Assembly: GCA_004347865.1 (NCBI GenBank)
Contig: QNUZ01000013.1
Span: 1-19,339 of the forward strand
Direction: 5' to 3'
Source: Archaeoglobi archaeon
Lineage (GTDB): Archaea > Halobacteriota > Archaeoglobi > Archaeoglobales > Archaeoglobaceae
DNA: 19,339 bases
Shown here: positions 1-6,710 of the stretch, piece by piece
How positions within the stretch are numbered: the first letter of the stretch is position 1
Layout: each line of letters opens with the position of its first letter
Notes under the pieces: model-generated
Seen by the model: the letters and a program-made list of their open reading frames with translations, nothing else
Database searches by the model: none
What the model was told of the DNA's origin: nothing
Program-made: the position numbers and the translations under genes

Positions 1-251
1 CGTTGTTCTCGTTCACGTCAACAGCTACTGCTTTCCCATCCATCGCCACTTCAACGACCTTGGAGAAGACGACCTTCAGGTAGAAATCTTCACTTTTAAC
101 TAGCCTTAAGCCTCTTGAAGCTGGTTATCCCCTTTGCACAGGCATGATCAAGCAGCTGATCCAGTATTTCCCTATACGTCGAGAAAAGGCCCTCCGGAAT
201 TGATCCATTCAGCCTGAAGCTTGCGGTGAGCTTAACGGTCTCTAACGGCAT
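1..251 (-). pseudogene. tnpB: TnpB (IS607/IS605-type RNA-guided nuclease), N-terminal and middle fragment
   Basis: An ATG at 251 opens 51 residues beginning MPLETVKLTASFRLNG, like the N-terminus of archaeal TnpB/OrfB proteins, and ends at a stop at 96-98. Just before the stop the frame changes and the sequence jumps to a middle segment (about 109 to 1) reading KSEDFYLKVVFSKVVE and then AVAVDVNENN. The latter resembles the RuvC-I strand that carries the first catalytic aspartate in TnpB. Roughly a hundred residues expected between the two parts are missing. The gene is therefore deleted and frameshifted, and it continues beyond the left edge. Its start overlaps the end of the tnpA remnant by about 20 bases, as in intact IS607 elements. 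Confidence 0.75.
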
Positions 252-486
252 TCTTTACTGCCTCCACGAGTTCTCTCATCTGCCGAGCTTACTCTAGCAT
301 AAATCGCGACCCTGCCTTTTGGTGCTTTCTCGCCGAGGAGCCTCTTAATCTCGCTCTCAGGATACCTGTATTTACCGCCGGGCGTTTTAATGTGGTCTTC
401 CCCGAGTAAGCCCACTTCTTCACAGCAACGTAAGATACACCGAATATCTTAGCAACTTCACCGGTCGTGTAGAGCTTCTAAGGCAT
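232..486 (-). pseudogene. tnpA: IS607-type serine recombinase TnpA, broken copy A
   Basis: The start ATG (484-486) is followed by a TAG at the third codon. After it comes a MerR-like helix-turn-helix, YTTGEVAKIFGVSYVAVKKW. A one-base shortfall then shifts the frame; in the restored frame the sequence reads KTPGGKYRYPESEIKRL and then RVAIYARVSSAD, the segment carrying the catalytic serine of small serine recombinases. Immediately afterwards it jumps to a C-terminal tail, MRELVEAVKNAVRDR, ending at 232, so most of the catalytic domain is gone. Family members are normally about 190-210 residues. Premature stop, frameshift and large deletion make this clearly non-functional. The 156 bases at 323-478 match 14387-14542 with five transitions and no indels. 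Confidence 0.82.
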
Positions 487-508
487 CTGAGTTATTTTAG
501 TAATTCAA

Positions 509-549
509 GTTAATAAACTTACGCTAGGGAGAAACTGCTTCATAACCCC
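509..549 (-). repeat. Left-end repeat of IS607-type copy A
   Basis: On the element strand this reads four G residues, a 14-base dyad-like core (530-543), then CTAGCG and an AT-rich tract ending near TTTATTAACTTG. The same arrangement recurs at 14314-14360 and 14587-14640. The core AGAAACTGCTTCAT is identical on the plus strand here and at 14322-14335 although the two elements face opposite ways. It is therefore inverted relative to its own element in one of them. Confidence 0.65.
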
Positions 550-604
550 TGAAGAGTGGGAGAACCGGTATAGAAGGTTCGTGAGAAGATTTGTGGAAAT
601 TTAA
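548..604 (+). pseudogene. Possible 3' remnant of a gene cut by the transposon
   Basis: Directly outside the element edge an open frame reads PEEWENRYRRFVRRFVEI and stops at 602-604. The charged, amphipathic composition looks like the end of a real protein, and the frame opens exactly where the transposon sequence stops. The gene that was interrupted cannot be identified. Too short to be sure; it could be chance. Confidence 0.25.
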
Positions 605-654
605 ATCGGTTTGGCCCCATTCCGCTGAAAATAGTTGAAATAGGAATTGGGATA

Positions 655-667
655 AAAATTATAAAAT
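655..667 (+). promoter_or_regulatory. TATA-box promoter of the glycosyltransferase gene
   Basis: AATTATAAAAT is centred about 27 bases before the ATG at 689. In archaea the TATA box sits about 26 bases before the transcription start, so the mRNA would begin at or next to the start codon (leaderless). Confidence 0.45.
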
Positions 668-680
668 GCTGGAGCATTTT
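663..680. promoter_or_regulatory. Perfect 8-base dyad between TATA box and start codon
   Basis: AAAATGCT, GG, AGCATTTT is a perfect inverted repeat that begins inside the TATA box and ends eight bases before the ATG. Its place over the core promoter suits an operator for a dimeric repressor. If the mRNA is leaderless the dyad is not transcribed, so an RNA hairpin is less likely. The regulator is unknown. Confidence 0.3.
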
Positions 681-688
681 TAGGGAAA

Positions 689-1837
689 ATGGAGCAAAAA
701 GAAATCGCCATCTTCGGCCCATCAAAAAGGTTTCTTTCCGGCGTTAGCTACTACACTATCCGCCTATCAAATGCTCTCTCAGAATTCTTCAAAGTAAAGG
801 CTGTTCTCTTTAGGAGAATGCTTCCGAAAAGGCTTTTTCCTGGCTGGAAAAGAGTTGGCGAAGAGCTGACTAAGCTTGAATTTAACGGAAATGTGAAAGT
901 TTACGAGATTCTGGACTGGTACAATCCGATATCCTGGCTTAAGGCTTACAGAATTGCAAGGAAATGCGACGCGGTAATCTTTGAATGGTGGACCTCGAGT
1001 GTGGCCCACATGTACCTCGCAATTGCCCTTCTGAACAGAAAAGGGATTCCGATAATCTTGGAGTTTCATGAGGTCGTGGACCCGCTTGAAAATGCCATAC
1101 TGCCGATAAGGCTGTACTCGAGGGTTATGGGAAAGCTGATAAGAAGCTTTGCTTCGCACTACGTGGCCCATTCGGAGGCTGACAGGGATGCGATTTCAAA
1201 GATTTACAAAATCCCGAAGGAGAAAATCTCAGTCATACCGCATGGCCTTTACGACCACTACGAAAGGGTCGAGAATGCTAAAGCTATTCTTGGGATAAAG
1301 GAGAATTTCGTGATCTTATTTTTCGGCTTGATTCGCCCATATAAGGGATTGAGGTATTTAATAGATGCCTTCGAGGCGTTGCCAGAGGAGATTGCGGAGA
1401 ATTCAAGACTTCTTATCGTTGGCGAGGTTTGGGAAGATAGGGAATCCCTGAGGCTTGCGATGAGTTCAAGGCGGAGGGAAAAGATCACGATCGTCAACAG
1501 ATATGTTCCGGACAGCGAGGTTTCCCTTTATTTTTCCGCAAGCGATGTGCTTGTCTTGCCCTACACAAGAGCATCGCAAAGCGGGGTTGCACACATAGGG
1601 ATGCACTTTGGGATCCCGATAATTGCAACGGAGGTTGGAGGGTTAAGGGAATCCCTTTCAGAGTACTCAGGATCCATTTTCGTTGATGCAAACGCAGGGA
1701 GCATAGCCGAAGCCCTTGGAAGAGTATACAGCGAAAGAAGAAAATTTGAGGCCCCTGAAAGGCTGAAATGGAAGAATATTGCTGAAGAATGGATTAAAGT
1801 GATCGAGGACAGAATTGCCGAAAAGAATAAAGCATAA
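689..1837 (+). CDS. Glycosyltransferase, family 4 (GT-B fold)
   Basis: A 382-residue cytoplasmic or membrane-peripheral transferase predicted to move a sugar from a nucleotide-sugar donor to a glycan or lipid acceptor. The N-terminal domain starts IAIFGPSKRFLSGVSYYT, with the glycine-rich turn of the acceptor-side Rossmann domain. The C-terminal donor domain shows VILFFGLIRPYKGLRYLIDA (about 208-226), with the Arg and Lys (R216, K219) that contact donor phosphates in GT4 enzymes. It then shows SASDVLVLPYTRASQSG and a FGIPIIATEVGGLRE segment near 308-321. Length is normal and no membrane segment is evident. The start is supported by the promoter 27 bases upstream. It is followed after 27 bases by the DUF2117 gene on the same strand. 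Donor and acceptor cannot be told from sequence; S-layer, lipid or exopolysaccharide glycosylation are all possible. Confidence 0.87.
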   Translation: MEQKEIAIFGPSKRFLSGVSYYTIRLSNALSEFFKVKAVLFRRMLPKRLFPGWKRVGEELTKLEFNGNVKVYEILDWYNPISWLKAYRIARKCDAVIFEWWTSSVAHMYLAIALLNRKGIPIILEFHEVVDPLENAILPIRLYSRVMGKLIRSFASHYVAHSEADRDAISKIYKIPKEKISVIPHGLYDHYERVENAKAILGIKENFVILFFGLIRPYKGLRYLIDAFEALPEEIAENSRLLIVGEVWEDRESLRLAMSSRRREKITIVNRYVPDSEVSLYFSASDVLVLPYTRASQSGVAHIGMHFGIPIIATEVGGLRESLSEYSGSIFVDANAGSIAEALGRVYSERRKFEAPERLKWKNIAEEWIKVIEDRIAEKNKA

Positions 1838-1864
1838 AAGTCCGGGCCTGGAGATACTTTGTGG

Positions 1865-2926
1865 ATGATGATCTGCACTCTGGTCCACGGTGCGGAGTCG
1901 TTTCACTCTGGGTCGATTTCAAGGCTTATTGAAAGGTTGAAGGATTTTGGAAAGGTAAGGCTTTTCGTCACCGGAACCATGGCCAGAACAGCTTCGATCG
2001 ACAGGGATTTTTCCGTTGAAGTTTTTCAGGGGCAGCCGTCGGAACTTTTAAGGCAGAATGAAAGTGATTTTGATGTCTTTTTGATTGCAAGCCACTCAAA
2101 GAGCCCTGAAAGCGGATATTCCTTTGGAAAAATCGTTTTTAGGAGGAGCGGCGTGAAAAAGCCCGTTTTGCAGTTCGAACTGTCAAACGAGACTGCAGTT
2201 CTTTGGAACTGCAGTTCGCATCCAATTGCTGAAAGCGTTGGCTTCAGAATCGTGCATCCGAAGATCGGAGAATTTACGTGGAGGGAAGGAAAAAAGGAAT
2301 TCCGAAGGGTTTCTGCTGCGGAAGCGGGAGAGCTTCTTTTGATCGACGGAATAGTTGTGGGCAGGGTTAAGGATCACGAAGTCATCATCGTTGCTGAGGA
2401 CGGAGAAATCAAGGATCTGGTCGGAGTTGAAGTGAAAAAGCACGGTTTGGAGAAGCTTAAAAGGAAGAAACCGCAGATAGAGCTTGAAAAAGTTAAGATA
2501 TGCACGCTGAAGGGTTTTAAAGTGGTTGAAGGGAGTGTAAAGCGGAGCAGGGGCCTTGGAGTTGCATTTATCGATCATTGCGGCGACGAAATTTACGATT
2601 TTGCGGGAAAATGCGGTGCTGCGGTGTGCGTTGGTGACGACACAACTGCAATATCCGCCGAGATACTTTTCAGATTCGATACGCCGGTTTTGGGCATAGT
2701 TGACGGTGACGGGGATTTTCTCTTGAGACCTGCGAGCATCCATCCTGAGTCAGAGGTTTTTGTCACCAAGCACGACGATCTAGCAGGGGAGATAGTATTC
2801 AGGGAAGTCTTCAGATGCAGAAACTTGCTGGCTGAGGATTTTGGCGAGGTGAAGAGAAAAACTGAGGAAATCTTGCGGATAAATTCGCTTCTCGTGGCAA
2901 AAAGATCGCTCGCAGATTACACCTGA
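1865..2926 (+). CDS. DUF2117-type archaeal protein of unknown function
   Basis: A 353-residue soluble protein whose N-terminus (MMICTLVHGAESFHSG, then RLIERLKDFGKV, then VTGTMARTASID) matches my recollection of the archaeal DUF2117 family, which begins with a VVHGPE-like strand and a GTMGR-like motif. No catalytic role is established for the family. I chose the ATG at 1865 because it aligns the first strand with family members. An in-frame TTG at 1859 has the better distance from a GGAG at 1850-1853 and would add two residues. The C-terminal part contains GAAVCVGDDTTAISAEI and GIVDGDGD, acidic motifs that could bind a metal or nucleotide, but this is inference. It is probably co-transcribed with the glycosyltransferase. 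Its end overlaps the end of the convergent kinase gene by 10 bases. Confidence 0.6.
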   Translation: MMICTLVHGAESFHSGSISRLIERLKDFGKVRLFVTGTMARTASIDRDFSVEVFQGQPSELLRQNESDFDVFLIASHSKSPESGYSFGKIVFRRSGVKKPVLQFELSNETAVLWNCSSHPIAESVGFRIVHPKIGEFTWREGKKEFRRVSAAEAGELLLIDGIVVGRVKDHEVIIVAEDGEIKDLVGVEVKKHGLEKLKRKKPQIELEKVKICTLKGFKVVEGSVKRSRGLGVAFIDHCGDEIYDFAGKCGAAVCVGDDTTAISAEILFRFDTPVLGIVDGDGDFLLRPASIHPESEVFVTKHDDLAGEIVFREVFRCRNLLAEDFGEVKRKTEEILRINSLLVAKRSLADYT

Positions 2927-4374
2927 ATCTCTTTTGATAGCTCCAAAAGCGCCCTCCATCTTCTGTACTTTTGCGACACGTCTTCTTTGGGCAGGAATTC
3001 CTGCGAGAAATCTGCGCAGATTCTCTTCCACTTTCCGAGCGCTCTTCCTGCAACGAGGTAGGAGCCATAGAGCGAGCCAGATAGAACGGAACTCCTTCTT
3101 ACTTTCAGCTTTGTCGCATCCGCGATTCGCTGCAGCAAAAAGTCGTTTGAGCTCATTTCTCCGTCGCATTTTATCACATCGATCTTTTCCACCTTTTTCA
3201 TCAATTCCACAATCTCCGTAATTCTGAATGCCACGGCTTCAAGCAGCGCTTTCACCAGATCTTCTCTCTGCATGCTGTTCGTGAGGCCATAGAGAAGCCC
3301 GGGAACTGAGACGTAGTGCGGGGTTGAGAGACCGACAAAGGAAGGAATGAGATACAGATCGGTCTTCGAGGCAAATGCCATTTCAGAAGTCTTTTTAACA
3401 TCTTCCACTATTCCAAGTTCTTTGAAAAGGTCCACCGCGGAACCGCTGTAGTAGAGCATTCCCTCAAGCATGTACCTTCTCTCCCCCTTCAGCTTCCAGG
3501 CAATTAGCGGCAGAAGCTTCGGGAAAACTTCCGCTTCCTCGCCAACGTTCAGATCCACGAAGCTGCCAGTCCCGTTTGTCACCTTTATCTCTCCCCTGTC
3601 CCAGCATCCAAGGGAGTAGAGCGAGGATGACTGATCGGCTATCACCCCAGTTATTGGCACCCCTCGGTATTCACCAAAAACTGCGTCGCTTTCAAGAACA
3701 TCCGGGAGCATTTCCTCGTCAATGTCCGTGATCTCCATTATCGTCTCGCTCCACCTTAGATTGAACGGGTCAAAGAGTGCAGTTGCTCCGGCGTTTGAGT
3801 AATCCGTTAAGTGCTCTCCGCATAGCTTGTATATGAGCCAGCTGTCAATGGTTCCGGCCCTCAGTCTGAAGTCCCCGGGCCTCTTTATCTGATCTAAAAG
3901 CCATCGAAGCTTTACGCTTGAATGCGTTGGAATGAAGGAAAAGTCCGCAACAGACATCAGCCATTTCGCAGCCCTTTTTTTCTTGATAGCTGGTAATATC
4001 GCGGCGCTCTTCTGAACTATTTTGCCCAGAACTTTTCCAATTCTTATCCTGAAGTCTCTGTTCAGGCGGGATGCAACCTCAAGCGCCCTCGAATCCTGCC
4101 AGCCAAGGGCTGGAAAAACTGCACTCTTAGTCTTATCATCCCAGAGGACAACTGTGGTTCTCTGGTTCGTGATTCCTATCGCTTCGATCTTGTATCTCTC
4201 AATTGCGTAATCCAAAAGCATCTTTGCTTTCCTTGCAAGATCCTCCACGTCGATCTCCACCCATCCCGGATAGGGGGATCGCTTCAATATTGGCTCCCTT
4301 TTTATTTCCAGAAGCTTTTCATCGCAGACAGCGAGCTTTATGCTCGTTGTTCCGGCATCGATGACCGCGATCAT
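2917..4374 (-). CDS. FGGY-family carbohydrate kinase, glycerol-kinase-like
   Basis: A 485-residue ATP-dependent sugar or polyol kinase with two actin-like domains. The phosphate-1 motif is IAVIDAGTTSIKLAV at the N-terminus; GITNQRTTVVLWD, GWQDSRA, GTIDSWLIYKLCG and ADQSSSLYSLG follow, with the late motif DGEMSSNDFLLQ. These are glycerol-kinase-like and the length is near the usual 500. Numbered from the alternative GTG at 4377, the glycerol contacts Arg73 (NQR), Asp248 and Gln249 are kept. The Glu expected after the Arg is Thr74, and the Tyr expected near 151 is Thr. A Lys-rich stretch at about 120-148 looks longer than in E. coli GlpK. The ATG at 4374 overlaps the stop of the Fe-S gene by one base (TGATG), so the two are translationally coupled. 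Glycerol is the default substrate, another polyol is quite possible. Confidence 0.8.
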   Translation of the reverse strand: MIAVIDAGTTSIKLAVCDEKLLEIKREPILKRSPYPGWVEIDVEDLARKAKMLLDYAIERYKIEAIGITNQRTTVVLWDDKTKSAVFPALGWQDSRALEVASRLNRDFRIRIGKVLGKIVQKSAAILPAIKKKRAAKWLMSVADFSFIPTHSSVKLRWLLDQIKRPGDFRLRAGTIDSWLIYKLCGEHLTDYSNAGATALFDPFNLRWSETIMEITDIDEEMLPDVLESDAVFGEYRGVPITGVIADQSSSLYSLGCWDRGEIKVTNGTGSFVDLNVGEEAEVFPKLLPLIAWKLKGERRYMLEGMLYYSGSAVDLFKELGIVEDVKKTSEMAFASKTDLYLIPSFVGLSTPHYVSVPGLLYGLTNSMQREDLVKALLEAVAFRITEIVELMKKVEKIDVIKCDGEMSSNDFLLQRIADATKLKVRRSSVLSGSLYGSYLVAGRALGKWKRICADFSQEFLPKEDVSQKYRRWRALLELSKEIQV

Positions 4375-5348
4375 CACAACACCTCAAGTAGCAGTTCAGC
4401 AAGATCCTTTCCTCTAAGCGCAGCACTACATGCCGGGCATGCGGTCACGACTTCGAACTCCAGCTGCTTTCGCCTCCTTTCCGCGATTTTTTCCGCATTC
4501 TCGGGATATAGCAGCCTGTAAACCCCCCCGTATCCGCAGCAGGCAGTTTGCTTTTTGCTGAATGCTGGCTCAGCTATCTCCAAACTGCATGCCTTCAGAA
4601 AATCCCTCGGCTCTTCGACAAGGCACAGTTTTCTGGCCATCAGGCAGGGGTCGTGGTAGGAAACAGTCCCTCCAATTTTTAAAGGCCTAAGTACGGTGAG
4701 CAAATGCTCGGCACGAATTCCAAGCTCCCTCATTACGGAGACGCAGTGCGGGCAGCTGCTTATCACCCTCTCATAGCCCGAAGCGACCTTTTTCAGCCTT
4801 GAGAAGTACTCCATGTATCTTTTATCGCCTATCTCGTAATAAGGCATCCCGCAGCAGACGATTTCCGAGGTGAGGGCGAAATCAATGCCGAGCTTCTCCA
4901 AGCATTCAACGTTTTTCTCAAAAAGACCGAATTCGAAGGTTCTGCATCCTGGAAAGTACAGAATTCTGCCATCCCTTTCTTCGGTTCTCTTCGATATCTT
5001 TTTCAGCCATCCATCTATTTTATCACCATATTTTCCGTTCCGTAGCTTCCTTAGGCTGTCGTTTACGCTTATCTCCATTCTGCAGTTCTCCTTACAGGCG
5101 TCGCATGGAAGGCAGTGGTAGATCGCCTCATTCCCACCAAAGTATGCAATCCTGGACTTCACAGACGGTGATACCGTCAGCCTTCTCTCAGCGTCGAAAA
5201 CAGGACAGGCGTAGAGGCACATGTTCGGGCAGAGCATACATTTCGCAATTTCATCTCCGCTTCCGAGCTTCGGAATCACCTTTGCAAGTCTGAGCTTTGT
5301 CTTCATGTCAGTCTGGCTGAGGATTCGCATTATGAGCTTCGGGTTCAT
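4374..5348 (-). CDS. HdrD/GlpC/GlcF-like iron-sulfur protein with two CCG domains
   Basis: A 324-residue electron-transfer subunit. Two [4Fe-4S] motifs lie in the first third: CMLCPNMCLYACP and CLPCDACKENC. The second lacks the usual proline after its last cysteine. Two cysteine-rich CCG domains follow. The first runs from PGCRTFEFG through IVCCGMPYYEIG to SSCPHC; the second from HDPCLMARKL through TACCGYGGVY to TACPAC. This layout is shared by HdrD, GlpC, GlcF and the partners of D-lactate dehydrogenases, which pass electrons from a flavoprotein to a membrane quinone or thiol carrier. There is no signal peptide or membrane helix, so it would act on the cytoplasmic face. It overlaps the flavoprotein gene by four bases (ATGA) and the kinase by one, so all three likely serve one pathway. 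It is not a true heterodisulfide reductase by context. Confidence 0.88.
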   Translation of the reverse strand: MNPKLIMRILSQTDMKTKLRLAKVIPKLGSGDEIAKCMLCPNMCLYACPVFDAERRLTVSPSVKSRIAYFGGNEAIYHCLPCDACKENCRMEISVNDSLRKLRNGKYGDKIDGWLKKISKRTEERDGRILYFPGCRTFEFGLFEKNVECLEKLGIDFALTSEIVCCGMPYYEIGDKRYMEYFSRLKKVASGYERVISSCPHCVSVMRELGIRAEHLLTVLRPLKIGGTVSYHDPCLMARKLCLVEEPRDFLKACSLEIAEPAFSKKQTACCGYGGVYRLLYPENAEKIAERRRKQLEFEVVTACPACSAALRGKDLAELLLEVL

Positions 5349-6679
5349 TGCAGAACACCCCTGTTCATTATGTTGTTTCTGTCAATAAGGAATTTCAGTT
5401 CCTTCAGCAGCGGCAGAAAGCTTCCGAATTCCTCGCCCATCCAGGCCCTTCTAAGCCTTCCTATTCCATGATGGTGCGTCGTGTTGCCGCCGTTTTCCAG
5501 CGAGGCCTTAATGGCCCTCTTCCACACTTCTGAGTAGTATCCTTCTGCGTTCGCTGGAAAGCCCGCAAAGGTGAAGTAGAAGCATAGCCCGCTTTCGTAG
5601 AAATGCGAAGCATGCGCTGAAGCCGTAACGGTTCCCTCAACCCTCCTTATGGCTTCGATTACCGCTCTGTATAACTTCGCCGCTGGTTTCCAGAAGCATG
5701 AAACCTCTATGGTATCAAAGACGAAGCCTAGAACGCCTATCTTCGAGATATCTGAAACATCGAACCTCTTTTCGAGCCATATGTCGGTGTATCCTTCCAC
5801 CTCTTTGCCCTTTGAAATGCTCCTCGCAATCATCCCGCTTTCCTTGGCTCCGTTGCCCTCGAAGATGGCGATCATGCTGAAAGCCTCACTGTCGAAGTAT
5901 CGGAGCGTCTCCTCATCGTCGAAAACCCTCATCAGCGCTGGTTTTAAGGATAAAAACCTTTTTGCATCCTCTAAGGCTGACTCAATGCTGTCGTATTCGA
6001 ATGAAAGCTTAACGCTTTCTTTTGGCAGCTCAAAGAACTTCATAGTCACCTCTGCAATCACACCGAATAAACCCTCGCTGCCGACAAAAAGCCTCTTTAA
6101 ATCGACTCCGGCCCTTCTGGGCGTTTTTCTTTCTTCCAGAATTTCACCGTTCGGCAGCACGGCCTTCAGCGATACTATTAAATCCTCTATATTGCCGTAT
6201 CCGGTCGAAAACTGTCCGCTTGAGGCTGTTGCAACCCATCCGCCTACAGTTGAGCAGTACAAGCTTTGAGGAATATGCCTCAGGCTGTAACCCCTGTGGT
6301 TCAGGATCTTCTCCAGTCTTCCCCCCACGACGCCGGCTCCGCAGGTTACGGTTCTGTTCTCCTCCTCGATTTCAATCCAGTCCAGCCCGAGAGTGGACAA
6401 AGCAATGCCCCCTTCGTAAGGTGTTGCAGAATCTATGACTCCGCTTGCACCTCCAAAAACGTATACGGGAATTCTAAGGGCGTTTGCAATCTTTAAGACC
6501 TCTGAGACTTCCTCAATGCTCTTCGGGAAAACAACGACTTCCGGAAGCGCTGGAGTCTTTTTTTCGATAAGCTTTAATTGGTGTAGGGGATTGAAATCCT
6601 TGCAGTGTGCGATAAGATCTTCGTAATCCGTAGAAAAGGCTATTCCAGCACTTTTAAGCTCTTCAAGAACTCTGCTCAT
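5345..6679 (-). CDS. FAD-linked oxidase, AGPS/GlcD-like (predicted polyol-phosphate or 2-hydroxyacid dehydrogenase)
   Basis: A 444-residue flavoprotein of the VAO/PCMH family. The FAD_binding_4 domain covers about 45-215: VVFPKSIEEVSEVLKIAN, VYVFGGASG, PQSLYCSTVGGWVATASSGQ, YGNIEDLIVSLKAVLPNGEI and GSEGLFGVIAEV. The C-terminal FAD-oxidase half has LMRVFDDEET, YESGLCFYFTF and the histidine cluster THHHGIGRLRRAW (402-404), all close to alkyl-dihydroxyacetone-phosphate synthase (AGPS). Archaea make ether lipids by a different route, so an AGPS reaction is unlikely. With an Fe-S electron carrier and a kinase downstream, oxidation of a phosphorylated polyol such as glycerol phosphate is the best guess; glycolate or lactate oxidation are alternatives. 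It is shorter than animal AGPS (about 650), lacking targeting extensions. It is probably the first gene of its unit, with a TATA-like box 25 bases upstream. Confidence 0.82.
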   Translation of the reverse strand: MSRVLEELKSAGIAFSTDYEDLIAHCKDFNPLHQLKLIEKKTPALPEVVVFPKSIEEVSEVLKIANALRIPVYVFGGASGVIDSATPYEGGIALSTLGLDWIEIEEENRTVTCGAGVVGGRLEKILNHRGYSLRHIPQSLYCSTVGGWVATASSGQFSTGYGNIEDLIVSLKAVLPNGEILEERKTPRRAGVDLKRLFVGSEGLFGVIAEVTMKFFELPKESVKLSFEYDSIESALEDAKRFLSLKPALMRVFDDEETLRYFDSEAFSMIAIFEGNGAKESGMIARSISKGKEVEGYTDIWLEKRFDVSDISKIGVLGFVFDTIEVSCFWKPAAKLYRAVIEAIRRVEGTVTASAHASHFYESGLCFYFTFAGFPANAEGYYSEVWKRAIKASLENGGNTTHHHGIGRLRRAWMGEEFGSFLPLLKELKFLIDRNNIMNRGVLQ

Positions 6680-6699
6680 CGTCCTTGTTTTTTCAAGAT

Positions 6700-6710
6700 A
6701 ATTAATAAGC
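6700..6710 (-). promoter_or_regulatory. Candidate TATA box for the flavoprotein/Fe-S/kinase unit
   Basis: CTTATTAATTA, preceded by a purine-rich BRE-like CGGAAAG, is centred about 25 bases before the ATG at 6679. It overlaps the stop codon of the upstream membrane-protein gene, so read-through from that gene is the alternative. Confidence 0.35.

Larger units (their letters stand above)
1..545 (-). mobile_element. Decayed IS607-type element, copy A (runs off left edge)
   Basis: Read on the minus strand from about 545, the order is a left-end motif, a broken serine-recombinase gene (tnpA), then an overlapping broken tnpB. This tnpA-tnpB order with a short overlap is typical of IS607-family elements. 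Both genes have internal deletions and frame breaks, so the copy cannot move by itself. The right end lies outside the window. A run of four G residues (element strand) lies at the outer edge, compatible with the reported preference of IS607 recombinases for GG targets. The outer boundary near 545-550 is inferred by comparison with the copy near 14314. Confidence 0.8.

Noticed and set aside
1861..1880. GATGATGA near the DUF2117 start as a C/D box guide RNA C box
   Set aside because: No convincing D box, C' and D' pair at suitable spacing, and it lies in the coding start.
4374..5348. Heterodisulfide reductase subunit D
   Set aside because: The double CCG layout is shared by many electron carriers; no HdrE or other methanogenesis-type partner lies nearby.
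5649..6269. Long plus-strand open frame opposite the flavoprotein gene
   Set aside because: Serine- and proline-rich composition typical of antisense reading; the minus strand has full FAD-binding motifs.
5345..6679. Annotation as alkyl-dihydroxyacetone-phosphate synthase for ether lipid synthesis
   Set aside because: Motifs are AGPS-like, but archaeal ether lipids are made by GGGP synthase and the gene is coupled to an Fe-S electron carrier and a kinase.
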